A stretch of 64,000 nt of DNA from the NCBI RefSeq assembly GCF_026241515.1, contig NZ_JAPHPW010000003.1, forward strand, positions 124,001 through 188,000. The letters run 5' to 3'. The notes below the pieces were generated by a model. The model had not been told where the DNA came from, made no database searches, and saw only the letters and a program-made list of their open reading frames with translations. Source of the stretch: Vibrio sp. 14G-20 (GTDB taxonomy: Bacteria > Pseudomonadota > Gammaproteobacteria > Enterobacterales > Vibrionaceae). Below are positions 29,682 through 39,071 of the stretch, piece after piece; position 1 is the stretch's first letter; each line of letters starts with the position of its first letter. A program made the position numbers and the translations under genes.

Positions 29682-29939
29682 CTCTCATCTCGCCACTCGT
29701 ATCCGCTTTTAATTCTTTTCGAATCTCTCATCTCGCCACTCATATCTACTTTTAATTCTTCTCGAATCCCTCATCTCATTACTCGCATCCGCTTTTAATT
29801 CTTTTCGAATCCCTCATCGAGTTACTCACATCCGCTTTTAATTCTTTTCGAATCCCTCATCTCGTTACTCGCATCCGCTTTTAACTATTTTCGTATCTCT
29901 CATCTCGCTACGCGTATCTGCTCTTCAGCTGCTTTTGCT
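29682..29939. repeat. 43-bp tandem repeat array, six units
   Basis: Six contiguous units, each 43 bp: 29682-29724, 29725-29767, 29768-29810, 29811-29853, 29854-29896 and 29897-29939. The first five are closely alike, beginning CYCTCATCTC and ending TTTTCGAAT with small changes; the sixth is diverged, and a degenerate partial copy may precede the array (about 29656-29681). There are no spacers, so it is not a CRISPR. Length and stops make it non-coding. Confidence 0.93.
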
Positions 29940-29988
29940 TAATTTCTCATCAGTTAACAATCGGTTTGCAGCATATTTGTGATCTCGC

Positions 29989-30017
29989 TAGACACTGCAC
30001 ATTAATGTCTATACAAT
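29989..30017 (+). promoter_or_regulatory. rnpB: rnpB promoter
   Basis: TAGACA (29989-29994), a 17-bp spacer and TACAAT (30012-30017), each five of six matches. A GC-rich discriminator follows, and the predicted start at about 30025 coincides with the first base pair of the RNA's closing helix. Confidence 0.78.
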
Positions 30018-30025
30018 CCGCCCTC

Positions 30026-30465
30026 GGAGTTGAACGGGTAATCGCTGCTTTGCTGATGTCCTTCGGGAGACTGACGTTGAGGTCCTTCGGGAAACTGACG
30101 TTGAAGTCCTTCGGGAGACTGGTAGAGGGGAGGAACGTCCGGGCTCCATAGAGCAGGGTGCCAGATAACGTCTGGGGGGCGCGAGCCCACGACAAGTGCA
30201 GCAGAGAGAAGACCGCCGATGGCCTCATTTCTTCGGAAGAGGCACAGGTAAGGCTGAAAGGGTGCGGTAAGAGCGCACCGTGCGACTGGCAACAGTTCGT
30301 AGCAAGGTAAACTCCACCCGGAGCAAGATCAAATAGGCCCTCACATTGCGTTGCTCGCGTATGGGGGCGGGTAGATTGCTTGAGCCTGTGAGCGATTGCA
30401 GGCCTAGACGAATGGTTACCGCCGCGCAAGCGGAACAGAACCCGGCGTATGTGTCAACTCCACCT
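30026..30465 (+). ncRNA. rnpB: RNase P RNA (M1 RNA), with internal tandem hairpin units
   Basis: Catalytic RNA that trims the 5' ends of tRNA precursors with the RnpA protein. Diagnostic bacterial type A segments are present in order: GAGGGGAGGAACGTCCGGGC (30125-30144), the GGGTGCCAG region, CAGAGAG and ACCGCCGATGG (30202-30223), GAAAGGGTGCGGTAAGAGCG (30257-30276), AAACTCCACCCGGAGCAAG and AATAGG, and the 3' GAACCCGGC. The ends pair: GGAGTTGA (30026-30033) with TCAACTCC (30454-30461), giving helix P1, with ACCT beyond. At about 440 nt it is roughly 60 nt longer than the 377-nt E. coli RNA, mostly because of 24-nt tandem units at 30058-30120. The exact ends are inferred by analogy. Confidence 0.96.
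30058..30120 (+). repeat. 24-bp tandem hairpin units inside rnpB
   Basis: Two full copies (30058-30081 and 30082-30105) and a 15-bp partial third copy (30106-30120). Each begins GTCCTTCGGGA, a stem capped by a stable UUCG tetraloop, with only two differences between full copies. The position corresponds to the P3 helix region near the 5' end. Confidence 0.92.
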
Positions 30466-30475
30466 ATATAAAGAA

Positions 30476-30509
30476 CCCATCATTACTTAACGGTAGTGAT
30501 GGGTTTTTT
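30476..30509 (+). terminator. rnpB terminator
   Basis: An 11-bp stem CCCATCATTAC/GTAGTGATGGG (one G-T pair) with a 6-nt loop and six T residues, 10 bp after the RNA's 3' end. Confidence 0.93.
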
Positions 30510-30693
30510 GCTTTATATTGACGTAAATTATTTAGATTTCCTTAGAATCCTTCACCCTGATATGAGCTTGGGTCAAAAATTCCCAAAGCCTATACACAAT
30601 ATGGTGGAGATACGGCGTGAAATCAGTACACTAAAACGTTAATAGAACAAATTATTGCCGAACTAATGGCTCAATCCACTCACTGAGAAGACT

Positions 30694-31644
30694 ATGACAG
30701 AAGCATTCAAACATATTTCAGTATTGCTTAACGAATCTATTGACGGACTTGCGATCAAACCTGACGGTACCTACATTGATGGTACTTTTGGCCGTGGTGG
30801 TCACAGCCGTACAATCCTGTCTAAACTGGGCGAGAATGGACGACTCTTTAGTATCGACCGCGATCCACAAGCGATTGCAGAAGCGCAAAAGATTGATGAC
30901 CCTCGTTTTACAATTATTCATGGCCCATTCTCGGGTATGGCTGAATATGCAGAGCGTTATGACTTAGTCGGTCAAGTGGATGGTGTTTTACTGGATTTAG
31001 GTGTTTCTTCGCCGCAACTGGATGATGCTGAGCGTGGCTTTAGCTTCATGAAAGACGGCCCGTTGGACATGCGTATGGATCCAACAACGGGTATTCCTGT
31101 TTCTCAGTGGTTAGTTGAAGCGGATCTTGATGATATCACTTGGGTTATTCGTGAGTTCGGTGAAGACAAACACGCTCGTCGTATCGCGAAAGGCATCATC
31201 GCTTATCAAGAGAACGAAGAGAACGAACCACTAACGCGTACTGGTCAGTTGGCTAAGCTTATCTCTGATGTTGCTCCAAAGAGCTTTAAAGAGAAAAAGC
31301 ACCCAGCGACACGTGCATTCCAAGCGTTTCGTATCTACATTAACAGTGAACTTGAAGAGATCGATACCGCACTGAAAGGTGCAGCAAGCATTCTTGCTCC
31401 TCAAGGTCGTATCTCTGTTATCAGCTTCCACTCTCTTGAAGACCGTATGGTGAAGCGCTTTATCCGTAAAGAGAGCCAAGGGCCACAAGTTCCTCACGGT
31501 TTACCGCTAACAGAAGATCAAATTAAAGCTTTAGGCAGTGCCGATCTAAAACCAATTGGTAAAGCGATCAAGCCTTCTAAAGATGAAGTGGATGAGAATA
31601 CTCGTTCACGCAGCTCAGTACTACGAATCGCAGAAAAGCTATAG
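30694..31644 (+). CDS. rsmH: 16S rRNA N4-methyltransferase (C1402)
   Basis: Methylates the N4 position of C1402 in 16S rRNA, together with RsmI giving m4Cm1402. 316 residues. The SAM-binding motif [12 protein letters not shown] is near residues 27-38, followed by [10 protein letters not shown], and [14 protein letters not shown] (about 98-111) is the family signature. It is the first gene of the dcw cluster here: no mraZ lies between it and rnpB. ftsL starts 3 bp after its stop. Confidence 0.97.
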   Translation: MTEAFKHISVLLNESIDGLAIKPDGTYIDGTFGRGGHSRTILSKLGENGRLFSIDRDPQAIAEAQKIDDPRFTIIHGPFSGMAEYAERYDLVGQVDGVLLDLGVSSPQLDDAERGFSFMKDGPLDMRMDPTTGIPVSQWLVEADLDDITWVIREFGEDKHARRIAKGIIAYQENEENEPLTRTGQLAKLISDVAPKSFKEKKHPATRAFQAFRIYINSELEEIDTALKGAASILAPQGRISVISFHSLEDRMVKRFIRKESQGPQVPHGLPLTEDQIKALGSADLKPIGKAIKPSKDEVDENTRSRSSVLRIAEKL

Positions 31645-31647
31645 TCA

Positions 31648-31965
31648 ATGAAGACCTCCAAGCCTAACTTAGCCAAGATAATATTTTTTGATTTGATCTC
31701 CGTGGGCAAGGTTCCATTGGTACTTCTTATCTGTATCTTTGCGAGTGCGATGGGGGTCGTTCTTACGACACATAATTCACGTCAGGCGATCACGAAGAAA
31801 GACATGGCATTAGTGGAACGAGAACAGCTTGATGATGAGTGGCGAAATTTAATGCTTGAAGAGACGGCTTTGGCTGAACATAGCCGCGTTCAAGCATCGG
31901 CAAAACGAGAGCTAGACATGAAACGTCCAGACTCTGACAAAGAAGTTGTGATCACACTGAAATGA
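31648..31965 (+). CDS. ftsL: Cell division protein FtsL
   Basis: A small bitopic inner-membrane protein of 105 residues that joins FtsQ and FtsB and helps activate FtsWI septal synthesis. A short cytoplasmic N-terminus is followed by a membrane segment (about 19-40) and a periplasmic leucine-zipper-like coiled coil (about 45-100) rich in Glu, Arg and Leu. FtsL is poorly conserved in sequence; its place between rsmH and ftsI supports the name. The ftsI ATG overlaps its stop codon by 4 bp. Confidence 0.93.
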   Translation: MKTSKPNLAKIIFFDLISVGKVPLVLLICIFASAMGVVLTTHNSRQAITKKDMALVEREQLDDEWRNLMLEETALAEHSRVQASAKRELDMKRPDSDKEVVITLK

Positions 31966-33719
31966 CCGGTAAAAAGGAAAAAGCACCCGCCAAACCCGTT
32001 AAGAAATCAACGAAAGAGCGAGTGAAGAGCGAAAAGGATTCGGATCCAATTCTTATTAAATGGCGTTTCAACGTCGTTATTGCTTTCGTGTTTCTTGCCT
32101 TTGCTGCACTCGTTGGTCGTGTGGCTTACATCCAAATTATTGAACCAGATAACTTAATCCGTCAGGGCGATCTTCGCTCTGTACGTGTTAAGGCTATTCC
32201 TTCCGCCCGCGGCATTATCTCAGACCGCAATGGCGAACCGCTTGCTGTGAGTGTTCCAGTTGAGGCGGTATGGGCCGACCCGAAAACGATTTTCGATAAA
32301 AATGGCATGGCCCAGATTGATCGTTGGTATGCGTTAGCTGATGTACTTGGCTTAGAACGACAATCGATGATCGACAAGATCTCTAGCAACAAATCCCGCC
32401 GATTTGTTTACCTGCAAAGACAAGTTAGCCCAGCGATGGCTAAGTATATTCGTGAACTAAAGCTGGTGGGTGTTGGCCTGAAAGCGGAATCTCGACGTTA
32501 CTACCCCGCAGGCGAAGTCAGTGCACACCTTATCGGTGTTACCGGAATTGATGGGCACGGTTTGGAAGGCGTTGAACGCAGCTATGACAAATGGCTCACG
32601 GGCGAGGCGGGTAAGCGAACGATTCGTAAAGATCGCTATGGACGCGTTGTTGAAAACATTGCTTTAGAAGAGCGTGAAGAAGGCAAACCACTCGAATTAA
32701 CGATCGATCAACGATTACAAGCCATTGCTTATCGAGCGATTAAGCAGGCCGTGGCCGATCACAAGGCGACTTCAGGCTCTGCTGTACTGCTCGATGTAAA
32801 AACGGGTGCTGTGTTAGCCATGGTTAATGCCCCTTCTTATAATCCGAACAATCGTGCTGATTTACAAAGCTTTAAGATGCGTAACCGCGTGCTCACCGAT
32901 GCAATGGAACCAGGTTCGACCGTGAAACCTTTTGTAGTTTTGGCGGCGCTGGAGAACGGCACTGCAGACCCAGATATCATTATTGATACTGGTAATGGCA
33001 TTATGCAGATCGGTGGTAGTCGCGTACGAGATTCTTCTAAAGTCGGTAAGGCTGACTTAGCGCTGATACTCAAGAAGTCGAGTAACATCGGCGTTGCGAA
33101 ACTGGCGCTTAACATGCCACTTGAAGCCTTGCTTGGGATGTACAGTTCGGTTGGTCTAGGCGAGATGTCTGGGCTGAATTTGGTTGGTGAAACGAGCGGT
33201 ATTTTCCCGAATCGCCGTCGTTGGTCAAAGTTTGAAATTGCCACCTTAGCGTTCGGTTATGGCTTGTCTGTTACGCCGATGCAGTTGGCACATGCCTATG
33301 CGACGTTAGCTAACAAAGGTTTGTATGAGCCGATTCATATTATTAAGAGTAACGACCAAGATTTTTCTAAGCAAATCATCAAGCGCGAGAACGCTGAACT
33401 GGTTTTGAATATGCTAGAAGGGGTGACTCAAAAAGGCGGTACGGCGACAAGAGCTGCCGTTCCGGGTTACCGCGTTGCAGCCAAAACGGGTACCTCTCGT
33501 AAGGCTGAAGCTGGCGGTTACAGTGATGAATACATCGCGGTTACCGCAGGCTTTGCTCCAGTTAGTGATCCAAGAGTGGCATTGGTTGTTGTGGTCAATG
33601 AGCCTCAAGGCGACCTTTACTATGGTGGTTCAGTCGCAGCCCCCGTCTTTTCTGAAATCATGAAGGGCGCACTGCAAATAATGAACGTCCCTGCTGATGA
33701 AAATAAGTTTCAAGAATAG
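31962..33719 (+). CDS. ftsI: Septal peptidoglycan transpeptidase FtsI (PBP3)
   Basis: Class B penicillin-binding protein that cross-links septal peptidoglycan with FtsW. 585 residues. A lysine-rich cytoplasmic tail is followed by one membrane anchor (about 33-53). The pedestal domain starts with RGIISDRNGEPLAVS. The transpeptidase domain has the nucleophile motif S319-T-V-K322, then SSN (about 375-377) and KTGT (about 508-511), in the usual order. It overlaps ftsL by 4 bp, and murE starts 18 bp downstream. Confidence 0.97.
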   Translation: MTGKKEKAPAKPVKKSTKERVKSEKDSDPILIKWRFNVVIAFVFLAFAALVGRVAYIQIIEPDNLIRQGDLRSVRVKAIPSARGIISDRNGEPLAVSVPVEAVWADPKTIFDKNGMAQIDRWYALADVLGLERQSMIDKISSNKSRRFVYLQRQVSPAMAKYIRELKLVGVGLKAESRRYYPAGEVSAHLIGVTGIDGHGLEGVERSYDKWLTGEAGKRTIRKDRYGRVVENIALEEREEGKPLELTIDQRLQAIAYRAIKQAVADHKATSGSAVLLDVKTGAVLAMVNAPSYNPNNRADLQSFKMRNRVLTDAMEPGSTVKPFVVLAALENGTADPDIIIDTGNGIMQIGGSRVRDSSKVGKADLALILKKSSNIGVAKLALNMPLEALLGMYSSVGLGEMSGLNLVGETSGIFPNRRRWSKFEIATLAFGYGLSVTPMQLAHAYATLANKGLYEPIHIIKSNDQDFSKQIIKRENAELVLNMLEGVTQKGGTATRAAVPGYRVAAKTGTSRKAEAGGYSDEYIAVTAGFAPVSDPRVALVVVVNEPQGDLYYGGSVAAPVFSEIMKGALQIMNVPADENKFQE

Positions 33720-33737
33720 AGTTAATCAGGATTCAAT

Positions 33738-35222
33738 ATGAGCAATAGCCTCACGCTGTCATCTTTACTTTCTCCCTGGGGAGACTTTAGTTCGCCTGAA
33801 CTGGAGTCGATTGCTGTTGGGCAATTGGAGCTAGATAGTCGAGCCATCAAGGAAGGTGATATTTTTGTTGCCGTAGTCGGACATGCTGTTGATGGCCGTC
33901 GTTTTATCGACAAAGCGGTCGCACTGGGAACTCATGCTGTTATTGCACAGGCCGATGCTGAAAAGCCTCATGGTCTGATTGAATGGTTGGATACTGTCCC
34001 TGTTATTTACATTAACAACCTTAACTTGGTGCTATCTGAGTTAGCTGGTCGTGTTTACTCGTCTCAAGCGACTAAGTTGATTAGTGTTACCGGCACCAAT
34101 GGCAAAACCACCATCACCCAGCTGATTGCTCAATGGCTTGATCTCGTCGGCCAACGCTCAGCGGTTATGGGCACGACAGGTAATGGTTTCTTAGACAATC
34201 TAAAAACCGCAGCGAACACCACAGGTAGTGCCATCGAAATACAGCGCACGCTGAGTGAGTTAGCTGCAGAAAAAGCGGTTTATACCGCAATGGAAATATC
34301 TTCTCATGGTTTGGTGCAAGGTCGAGTAAAGGCTTTGGACTTTGAGGTTGGTGTATTTACTAACTTGAGTCGTGATCATCTTGATTACCATGGCACGATG
34401 GAAGAGTACGCTCTGGCTAAGAAGAGCTTGTTTACTCAACACAAATGCAAGCACGCAGTGATCAATGTGGATGACGAAGTGGGTAAAGCTTGGATGCCGG
34501 ACTTATCCAATGCCATTGCAGTCTCACTGTTACCGCTAACGGGCTATCAACAGTCGGTGTGGGCATCTGATGTCGCTTATGCAGAAACCGGTATCAAGCT
34601 CTCTTTCGATGGTAGTTGGGGACAAGGGAAGCTTTCTGTTCCACTGATTGGTCAGTTCAACGCGTCAAACGTACTGGTTGCTTTTGCTACTTTGCTTTCT
34701 TTGGGTATCGAAAAGCAAATCTTGGTCGACACTGCGCCTCAGCTTCAACCTGTGATTGGCCGTATGGAGCTTTTCCAAACTCCGAACAAGGCAAAAGTGG
34801 TTGTCGATTATGCTCATACGCCCGATGCGTTAGAGAAAGCATTGGCAGCACTGCGCGTGCATTGCTCCGGTAAACTTTGGGCAATCTTTGGTTGTGGTGG
34901 AGATCGCGACACTGGTAAGCGCCCAATGATGTCTGCGACCGCAGAGCAGTTCGCCGATAAAATCATTATTTCAGATGATAACCCTCGTAGCGAAGAACCG
35001 GCACTGATTGTCAAAGACATGCTGGCTGGCTTAAGTAAACCTGAAGCTGCGTTTGTCGAACACGATCGCTATCAAGCCGTTAAGTTTGCGCTTGAGCAGG
35101 CAGGCAGCGATGACATTATTCTTCTGGCTGGTAAAGGCCATGAGGATTACCAAGTATTGAAAGATAAAACGGTACATTACTCAGACCGAGAGTCTGCGCT
35201 TCAACTTTTAGGTATTTCATAA
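33738..35222 (+). CDS. murE: UDP-MurNAc-L-Ala-D-Glu:meso-diaminopimelate ligase
   Basis: Cytoplasmic ATP-dependent ligase that adds the third residue of the peptidoglycan stem peptide. 494 residues. The P-loop GTNGKT is at about 119-124. The DNPR motif (about 414-417) is the one that marks meso-diaminopimelate rather than lysine specificity, as expected for a Gram-negative. Its last base is the first base of the murF ATG, so the two are coupled. Confidence 0.97.
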   Translation: MSNSLTLSSLLSPWGDFSSPELESIAVGQLELDSRAIKEGDIFVAVVGHAVDGRRFIDKAVALGTHAVIAQADAEKPHGLIEWLDTVPVIYINNLNLVLSELAGRVYSSQATKLISVTGTNGKTTITQLIAQWLDLVGQRSAVMGTTGNGFLDNLKTAANTTGSAIEIQRTLSELAAEKAVYTAMEISSHGLVQGRVKALDFEVGVFTNLSRDHLDYHGTMEEYALAKKSLFTQHKCKHAVINVDDEVGKAWMPDLSNAIAVSLLPLTGYQQSVWASDVAYAETGIKLSFDGSWGQGKLSVPLIGQFNASNVLVAFATLLSLGIEKQILVDTAPQLQPVIGRMELFQTPNKAKVVVDYAHTPDALEKALAALRVHCSGKLWAIFGCGGDRDTGKRPMMSATAEQFADKIIISDDNPRSEEPALIVKDMLAGLSKPEAAFVEHDRYQAVKFALEQAGSDDIILLAGKGHEDYQVLKDKTVHYSDRESALQLLGIS

Positions 35223-36595
35223 TGATTGATGTATCACTTGAGCAAATCTGCTCCGTGGTCAGTGGTGAGCTGATCAAAGCGGGCAACTCGAACAATAACG
35301 TAATCAATGCAGTTTCAACGGATACTCGTACCGTTGAAGAAGCCGCCTTGTTTGTCGCTATCGTTGGAGAGCGTTTCGACGCGCATGACTTTTGCCATCA
35401 AGCCGTTGAGGCAAACGCGAGCGCGTTGTTAGTCGAACGAAAACTTGACCTAAATATTACTCAAGTTGTTGTTGAAGACACTAAACTTGCTTTAGGTCAG
35501 CTAAGTGCTTGGATCCACAAACAATGTGACGTGCCAACCATGGCGATAACAGGAAGCTGTGGCAAAACAACCGTCAAAGAGATGGTGGCGAGCATTCTGC
35601 AACAACGTGGCAAGGTGCTGTTTACGGCGGGTAACTTCAATAATGATATTGGAGTACCACTAACCTTGCTGCGCAGTGAATCCAATGACGACTATGCTGT
35701 GATAGAACTGGGCGCGAACCACATTGGTGAAATCGCCTATACAACCCAGCTTGTGAAACCACAGGTGGCCTTAGTGAATAACGTAGCTGCCGCGCATCTA
35801 GAGGGCTTTGGCTCAATTGATGGTGTTAAACAAGCGAAAGGTGAAATCTTTCAGGGGCTTGCTGCTGGTGATACTGCTATTGTTAATCTAGAAAGCAACG
35901 GTGGTGACTTCTGGAATGAAGTACTCGCAGATAAAACGGTACTGACATTTTCAGAAAGCGACAGCACGGCAGATTACTTTGCTAAGTATATTCGCATTAA
36001 TGAGCAGGGCGAAGCTTGCTTTGAGATGCAAACACCGCAAGGCGCTATGCCGGTTGAGCTTGGCATTATCGGTCAGCATAACGTAGCGAATGCGTTGGCC
36101 GCAGCAGCGTTGAGTATTCAGTTTGGTGCCACGCTTGAAGAAGTAAAAAATGGTTTAGCGAATCTTATCTCGGTTAAAGGACGAGTTGAGGTTCAACAAT
36201 TAAGTCAGAATATCAAGCTGATAGATGACAGTTATAACGCCAGCGTACCTGCAATGAAGGCGGCAGCCAAACTGCTGTCGAGCTTCAAAGGTCAGCGTTG
36301 GTTGATTTTAGGCAATATGGCTGAATTAGGCGACGAAAGCCTTGCACTTCACCGTCAAGTCGGTGAATATGCTGCCCCATTCGCTTTTGAGCATGTACTC
36401 ACTTACGGTGATGATACCAAGGTGATTAGTGAGGTCTGTAATGGTACCCACTTCGCAACGCATCAAGCGATGATCGCGCACATAGAGCAGCACTTATGCT
36501 TGCCAGAAAACGCGTCACATACCTTGTTGGTAAAAGGCGCGAACAGTGCAGGAATGAGTAAAATAGCCGCTGCTTTAAAGGAGAACTTTTCATGA
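35222..36595 (+). CDS. murF: UDP-MurNAc-tripeptide:D-Ala-D-Ala ligase
   Basis: Adds the D-alanyl-D-alanine dipeptide that completes the cytoplasmic peptidoglycan precursor. 457 residues of the Mur ligase fold. The P-loop [10 protein letters not shown] is at about 111-120, followed by [14 protein letters not shown], a MurF signature, and the C-terminal domain has [15 protein letters not shown]. The start overlaps the murE stop by one base, and the end overlaps mraY by 4 bp. Confidence 0.97.
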   Translation: MIDVSLEQICSVVSGELIKAGNSNNNVINAVSTDTRTVEEAALFVAIVGERFDAHDFCHQAVEANASALLVERKLDLNITQVVVEDTKLALGQLSAWIHKQCDVPTMAITGSCGKTTVKEMVASILQQRGKVLFTAGNFNNDIGVPLTLLRSESNDDYAVIELGANHIGEIAYTTQLVKPQVALVNNVAAAHLEGFGSIDGVKQAKGEIFQGLAAGDTAIVNLESNGGDFWNEVLADKTVLTFSESDSTADYFAKYIRINEQGEACFEMQTPQGAMPVELGIIGQHNVANALAAAALSIQFGATLEEVKNGLANLISVKGRVEVQQLSQNIKLIDDSYNASVPAMKAAAKLLSSFKGQRWLILGNMAELGDESLALHRQVGEYAAPFAFEHVLTYGDDTKVISEVCNGTHFATHQAMIAHIEQHLCLPENASHTLLVKGANSAGMSKIAAALKENFS

Positions 36596-37674
36596 TAATT
36601 TGGCTTGCAGAGCTACTACAGCCACACCTTTCTTTTTTCCGTTTGTTCGAATACCTATCGTTTCGTGCAATCGCGAGTATTTTGACGGCTTTATGTCTGT
36701 CGCTGTGGATGGGACCTCGTTTAATTGAGCGTCTGCAAATGCTACAAATTGGCCAAGTTGTTCGTAATGACGGCCCTGAATCTCACTTTAGCAAACGTGG
36801 TACACCAACCATGGGCGGCGTGATGATCCTAGCTGCCATTATTATTACGGTATTAATGTGGGCTGATCTTTCTAATCCTTACGTTTGGGCGGTATTGGTT
36901 GTCCTTGGTGGTTACGGTGCGGTTGGCTTTGTTGATGACTACCGTAAAGTGGTTCGTAAAAACACTGATGGCTTGATCGCGCGCTGGAAGTACTTCTGGC
37001 AATCGGCTATTGCATTGGTTGTGGCGTTTGCTCTGTATGCTCACGGACACGATACTGCGGCAACCCAACTAGTGGTTCCTTTCTTTAAAGATGTGATGCC
37101 ACAATTAGGTTTATTGTACATCGTACTGACTTATTTTGTTATTGTGGGTACCAGTAACGCGGTGAACCTCACAGACGGTCTAGATGGTTTGGCGATTATG
37201 CCAACGGTTATGGTTGCTGCTGGTTTTGCTGTGATTGCTTGGGCGACAGGTAACGTTAACTTCGCAGCATATCTACACATTCCATACATCCCGTACACTT
37301 CTGAGCTTGTGGTTGTATGTACTGCTATCGTCGGTGCAGGCCTAGGTTTCCTATGGTTCAACACCTACCCAGCACAAGTATTCATGGGCGATGTTGGCTC
37401 ACTAGCACTGGGCGGTGCATTGGGTGTGATTGCTGTGTTAGTTCGCCAAGAGCTGGTACTGGTTATCATGGGCGGTGTGTTTGTAATGGAGACTCTGTCA
37501 GTGATTCTGCAGGTGGGCTCTTATAAATTGCGTGGTCAGCGTATTTTCCGCATGGCACCGATTCATCACCACTACGAACTGAAAGGTTGGCCGGAGCCAC
37601 GTGTCATCGTGCGCTTTTGGATCATCTCAATGGTATTAGTGTTGGTTGGCCTAGCGACACTGAAAGTTCGTTAA
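36592..37674 (+). CDS. mraY: Phospho-N-acetylmuramoyl-pentapeptide transferase
   Basis: Integral membrane enzyme that joins the muramyl-pentapeptide to undecaprenyl phosphate, making lipid I. 360 residues with about ten hydrophobic helices. Conserved cytoplasmic loops include GTPTMGG (about 67-73), VDDYRKV with the paired aspartates, [10 protein letters not shown] and the late HHHYELKGW segment. The ATG overlaps the murF stop. A hairpin lies in the 58-bp gap before murD. Confidence 0.97.
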   Translation: MIIWLAELLQPHLSFFRLFEYLSFRAIASILTALCLSLWMGPRLIERLQMLQIGQVVRNDGPESHFSKRGTPTMGGVMILAAIIITVLMWADLSNPYVWAVLVVLGGYGAVGFVDDYRKVVRKNTDGLIARWKYFWQSAIALVVAFALYAHGHDTAATQLVVPFFKDVMPQLGLLYIVLTYFVIVGTSNAVNLTDGLDGLAIMPTVMVAAGFAVIAWATGNVNFAAYLHIPYIPYTSELVVVCTAIVGAGLGFLWFNTYPAQVFMGDVGSLALGGALGVIAVLVRQELVLVIMGGVFVMETLSVILQVGSYKLRGQRIFRMAPIHHHYELKGWPEPRVIVRFWIISMVLVLVGLATLKVR

Positions 37675-37682
37675 TCCTATAT

Positions 37683-37706
37683 GAGCCTCTTGATGAGAGG
37701 CTCTTT
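37683..37706 (+). terminator. Hairpin between mraY and murD (weak terminator or attenuator)
   Basis: An 8-bp perfect stem GAGCCTCT/AGAGGCTC with a 5-nt loop and only three T residues. It lies inside the dcw operon, so partial termination or mRNA processing seems more likely than a full stop. Confidence 0.5.
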
Positions 37707-37732
37707 AAAACTATTAAGAGCATCTTGTTTAA

Positions 37733-39049
37733 ATGGAACGTTGGCAAAATATTCAAAATGTAGTGGTTGTGGGGCTCGGTATTACCGGGCTCTCTGTCGT
37801 TAAACATCTCGTAAAATATCAACCTCAGACTCATGTGAAGGTGATTGATACTCGCGAGTTACCACCGGGCAGAGAATCTTTGCCTGAATCGGTGGAACTG
37901 CATTCAGGAAGTTGGAATAGCCAATGGTTGGCGGAAGCTGATTTAGTGGTTGCTAACCCAGGTATCGCCTTAGCGACCCCTGAAATACAAGATGTTATTC
38001 AAGCGGGAACTCCGGTTGTTGGTGATATTGAACTGTTTGGCTGGGTGGTAAATAAACCCGTTGTGGCAATAACAGGTTCAAACGGCAAGAGTACTGTGAC
38101 CGATCTAACGGGTGTGCTTGCTAAAGCGGCCGGTCTTAACGTTGGCGTTGGTGGCAACATCGGTATTCCTGCCTTAGACCTGCTTGAGCTTGATGCCGAC
38201 TTGTATGTCCTTGAGCTTTCAAGCTTTCAGCTAGAGACAACATCCAGCCTAAATCTTGCAGCGGCGGCCTTTTTGAACTTGTCAGAAGATCATATGGATC
38301 GCTATAAGGGCATGGCCGATTACCGTGACGCTAAATTAAGAATTTTTAATAATGCTCAGTACGCGATTGTAAACCGCGAAGACAAAGAGACTTATCCTGA
38401 CCACAGTATGCCATTAGTGACATTCGGACTCGACGACCAAGAGTTTGGTGTGGCGACGATTGATGGTACTGAATGGTTGGTGGATAGCAGCAAGCCAGTA
38501 CTTGCTACCCAAGATTTAACATTGGTTGGACGTCATAACGTGGCGAATGCGTTAGTCTCGTTAGCATTGTTAAAGCAAGTCGGTATTGATTACAACAAAA
38601 GCCTCGAAGCTCTGAAAGCCTACAACGGTTTGACACATCGTTGCCAAGTAGTAGCTGATAAGCGTTCTATTAAGTGGGTTAACGACTCGAAAGCAACCAA
38701 CGTAGCCAGTACATTAGCGGCTCTGTCGGGGTTAGAGTACCAAGGTACTTTGTATCTTTTGGTTGGTGGTGTGGGTAAAGGTGCCGACTTTAGCGAGCTT
38801 AAACCTGTGTTGGCGCAACTAGACCGTGTTCAACTGTGTTGCTTTGGTGAAGATGCTGCGCAATTTATGCCATTACATCCATCGGCTAAGACGTTTGATA
38901 CCATGAGTGACATCATCGAGAGTATCTCTGCACAGTTGGTGTCGGGTGACATGGTGATGCTGTCTCCTGCGTGTGCAAGCTTTGATCAATTTAATAACTT
39001 CATGGCGAGAGGTGATGCTTTCACTGAACTTGCTCATGAGTACGCCTAA
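37733..39049 (+). CDS. murD: UDP-MurNAc-L-alanine:D-glutamate ligase
   Basis: Adds D-glutamate to UDP-MurNAc-L-alanine. 438 residues. The N-terminal UMP-binding domain begins [12 protein letters not shown]. The ATP-binding P-loop GSNGKST is near residue 115, and LSSFQLE and [10 protein letters not shown] follow, all typical of MurD. The C-terminal part has VNDSKATN and GGVGKGADF. ftsW begins 22 bp after the stop. Confidence 0.97.
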   Translation: MERWQNIQNVVVVGLGITGLSVVKHLVKYQPQTHVKVIDTRELPPGRESLPESVELHSGSWNSQWLAEADLVVANPGIALATPEIQDVIQAGTPVVGDIELFGWVVNKPVVAITGSNGKSTVTDLTGVLAKAAGLNVGVGGNIGIPALDLLELDADLYVLELSSFQLETTSSLNLAAAAFLNLSEDHMDRYKGMADYRDAKLRIFNNAQYAIVNREDKETYPDHSMPLVTFGLDDQEFGVATIDGTEWLVDSSKPVLATQDLTLVGRHNVANALVSLALLKQVGIDYNKSLEALKAYNGLTHRCQVVADKRSIKWVNDSKATNVASTLAALSGLEYQGTLYLLVGGVGKGADFSELKPVLAQLDRVQLCCFGEDAAQFMPLHPSAKTFDTMSDIIESISAQLVSGDMVMLSPACASFDQFNNFMARGDAFTELAHEYA

Positions 39050-39071
39050 CGTGTTGAAGGACTAACATTCA

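Larger units (their letters stand above)
29579..30025. other. Intergenic region rsmI-rnpB
   Basis: No gene is seen here. The first 100 bp are AT-rich with no clear terminator for rsmI. The middle is the 43-bp tandem array (29682-29939), and the last part is the rnpB promoter. Stops occur in all frames because the repeat length is not a multiple of three. Confidence 0.8.

Noticed and set aside
29682..29939. Possible CRISPR array
   Set aside because: The units follow each other directly with no unique spacers, and no cas genes are nearby.
29950..30429. Open reading frames on both strands across the rnpB region
   Set aside because: They lie within a clearly recognised RNase P RNA, whose repeats and GC-rich helices create chance frames.
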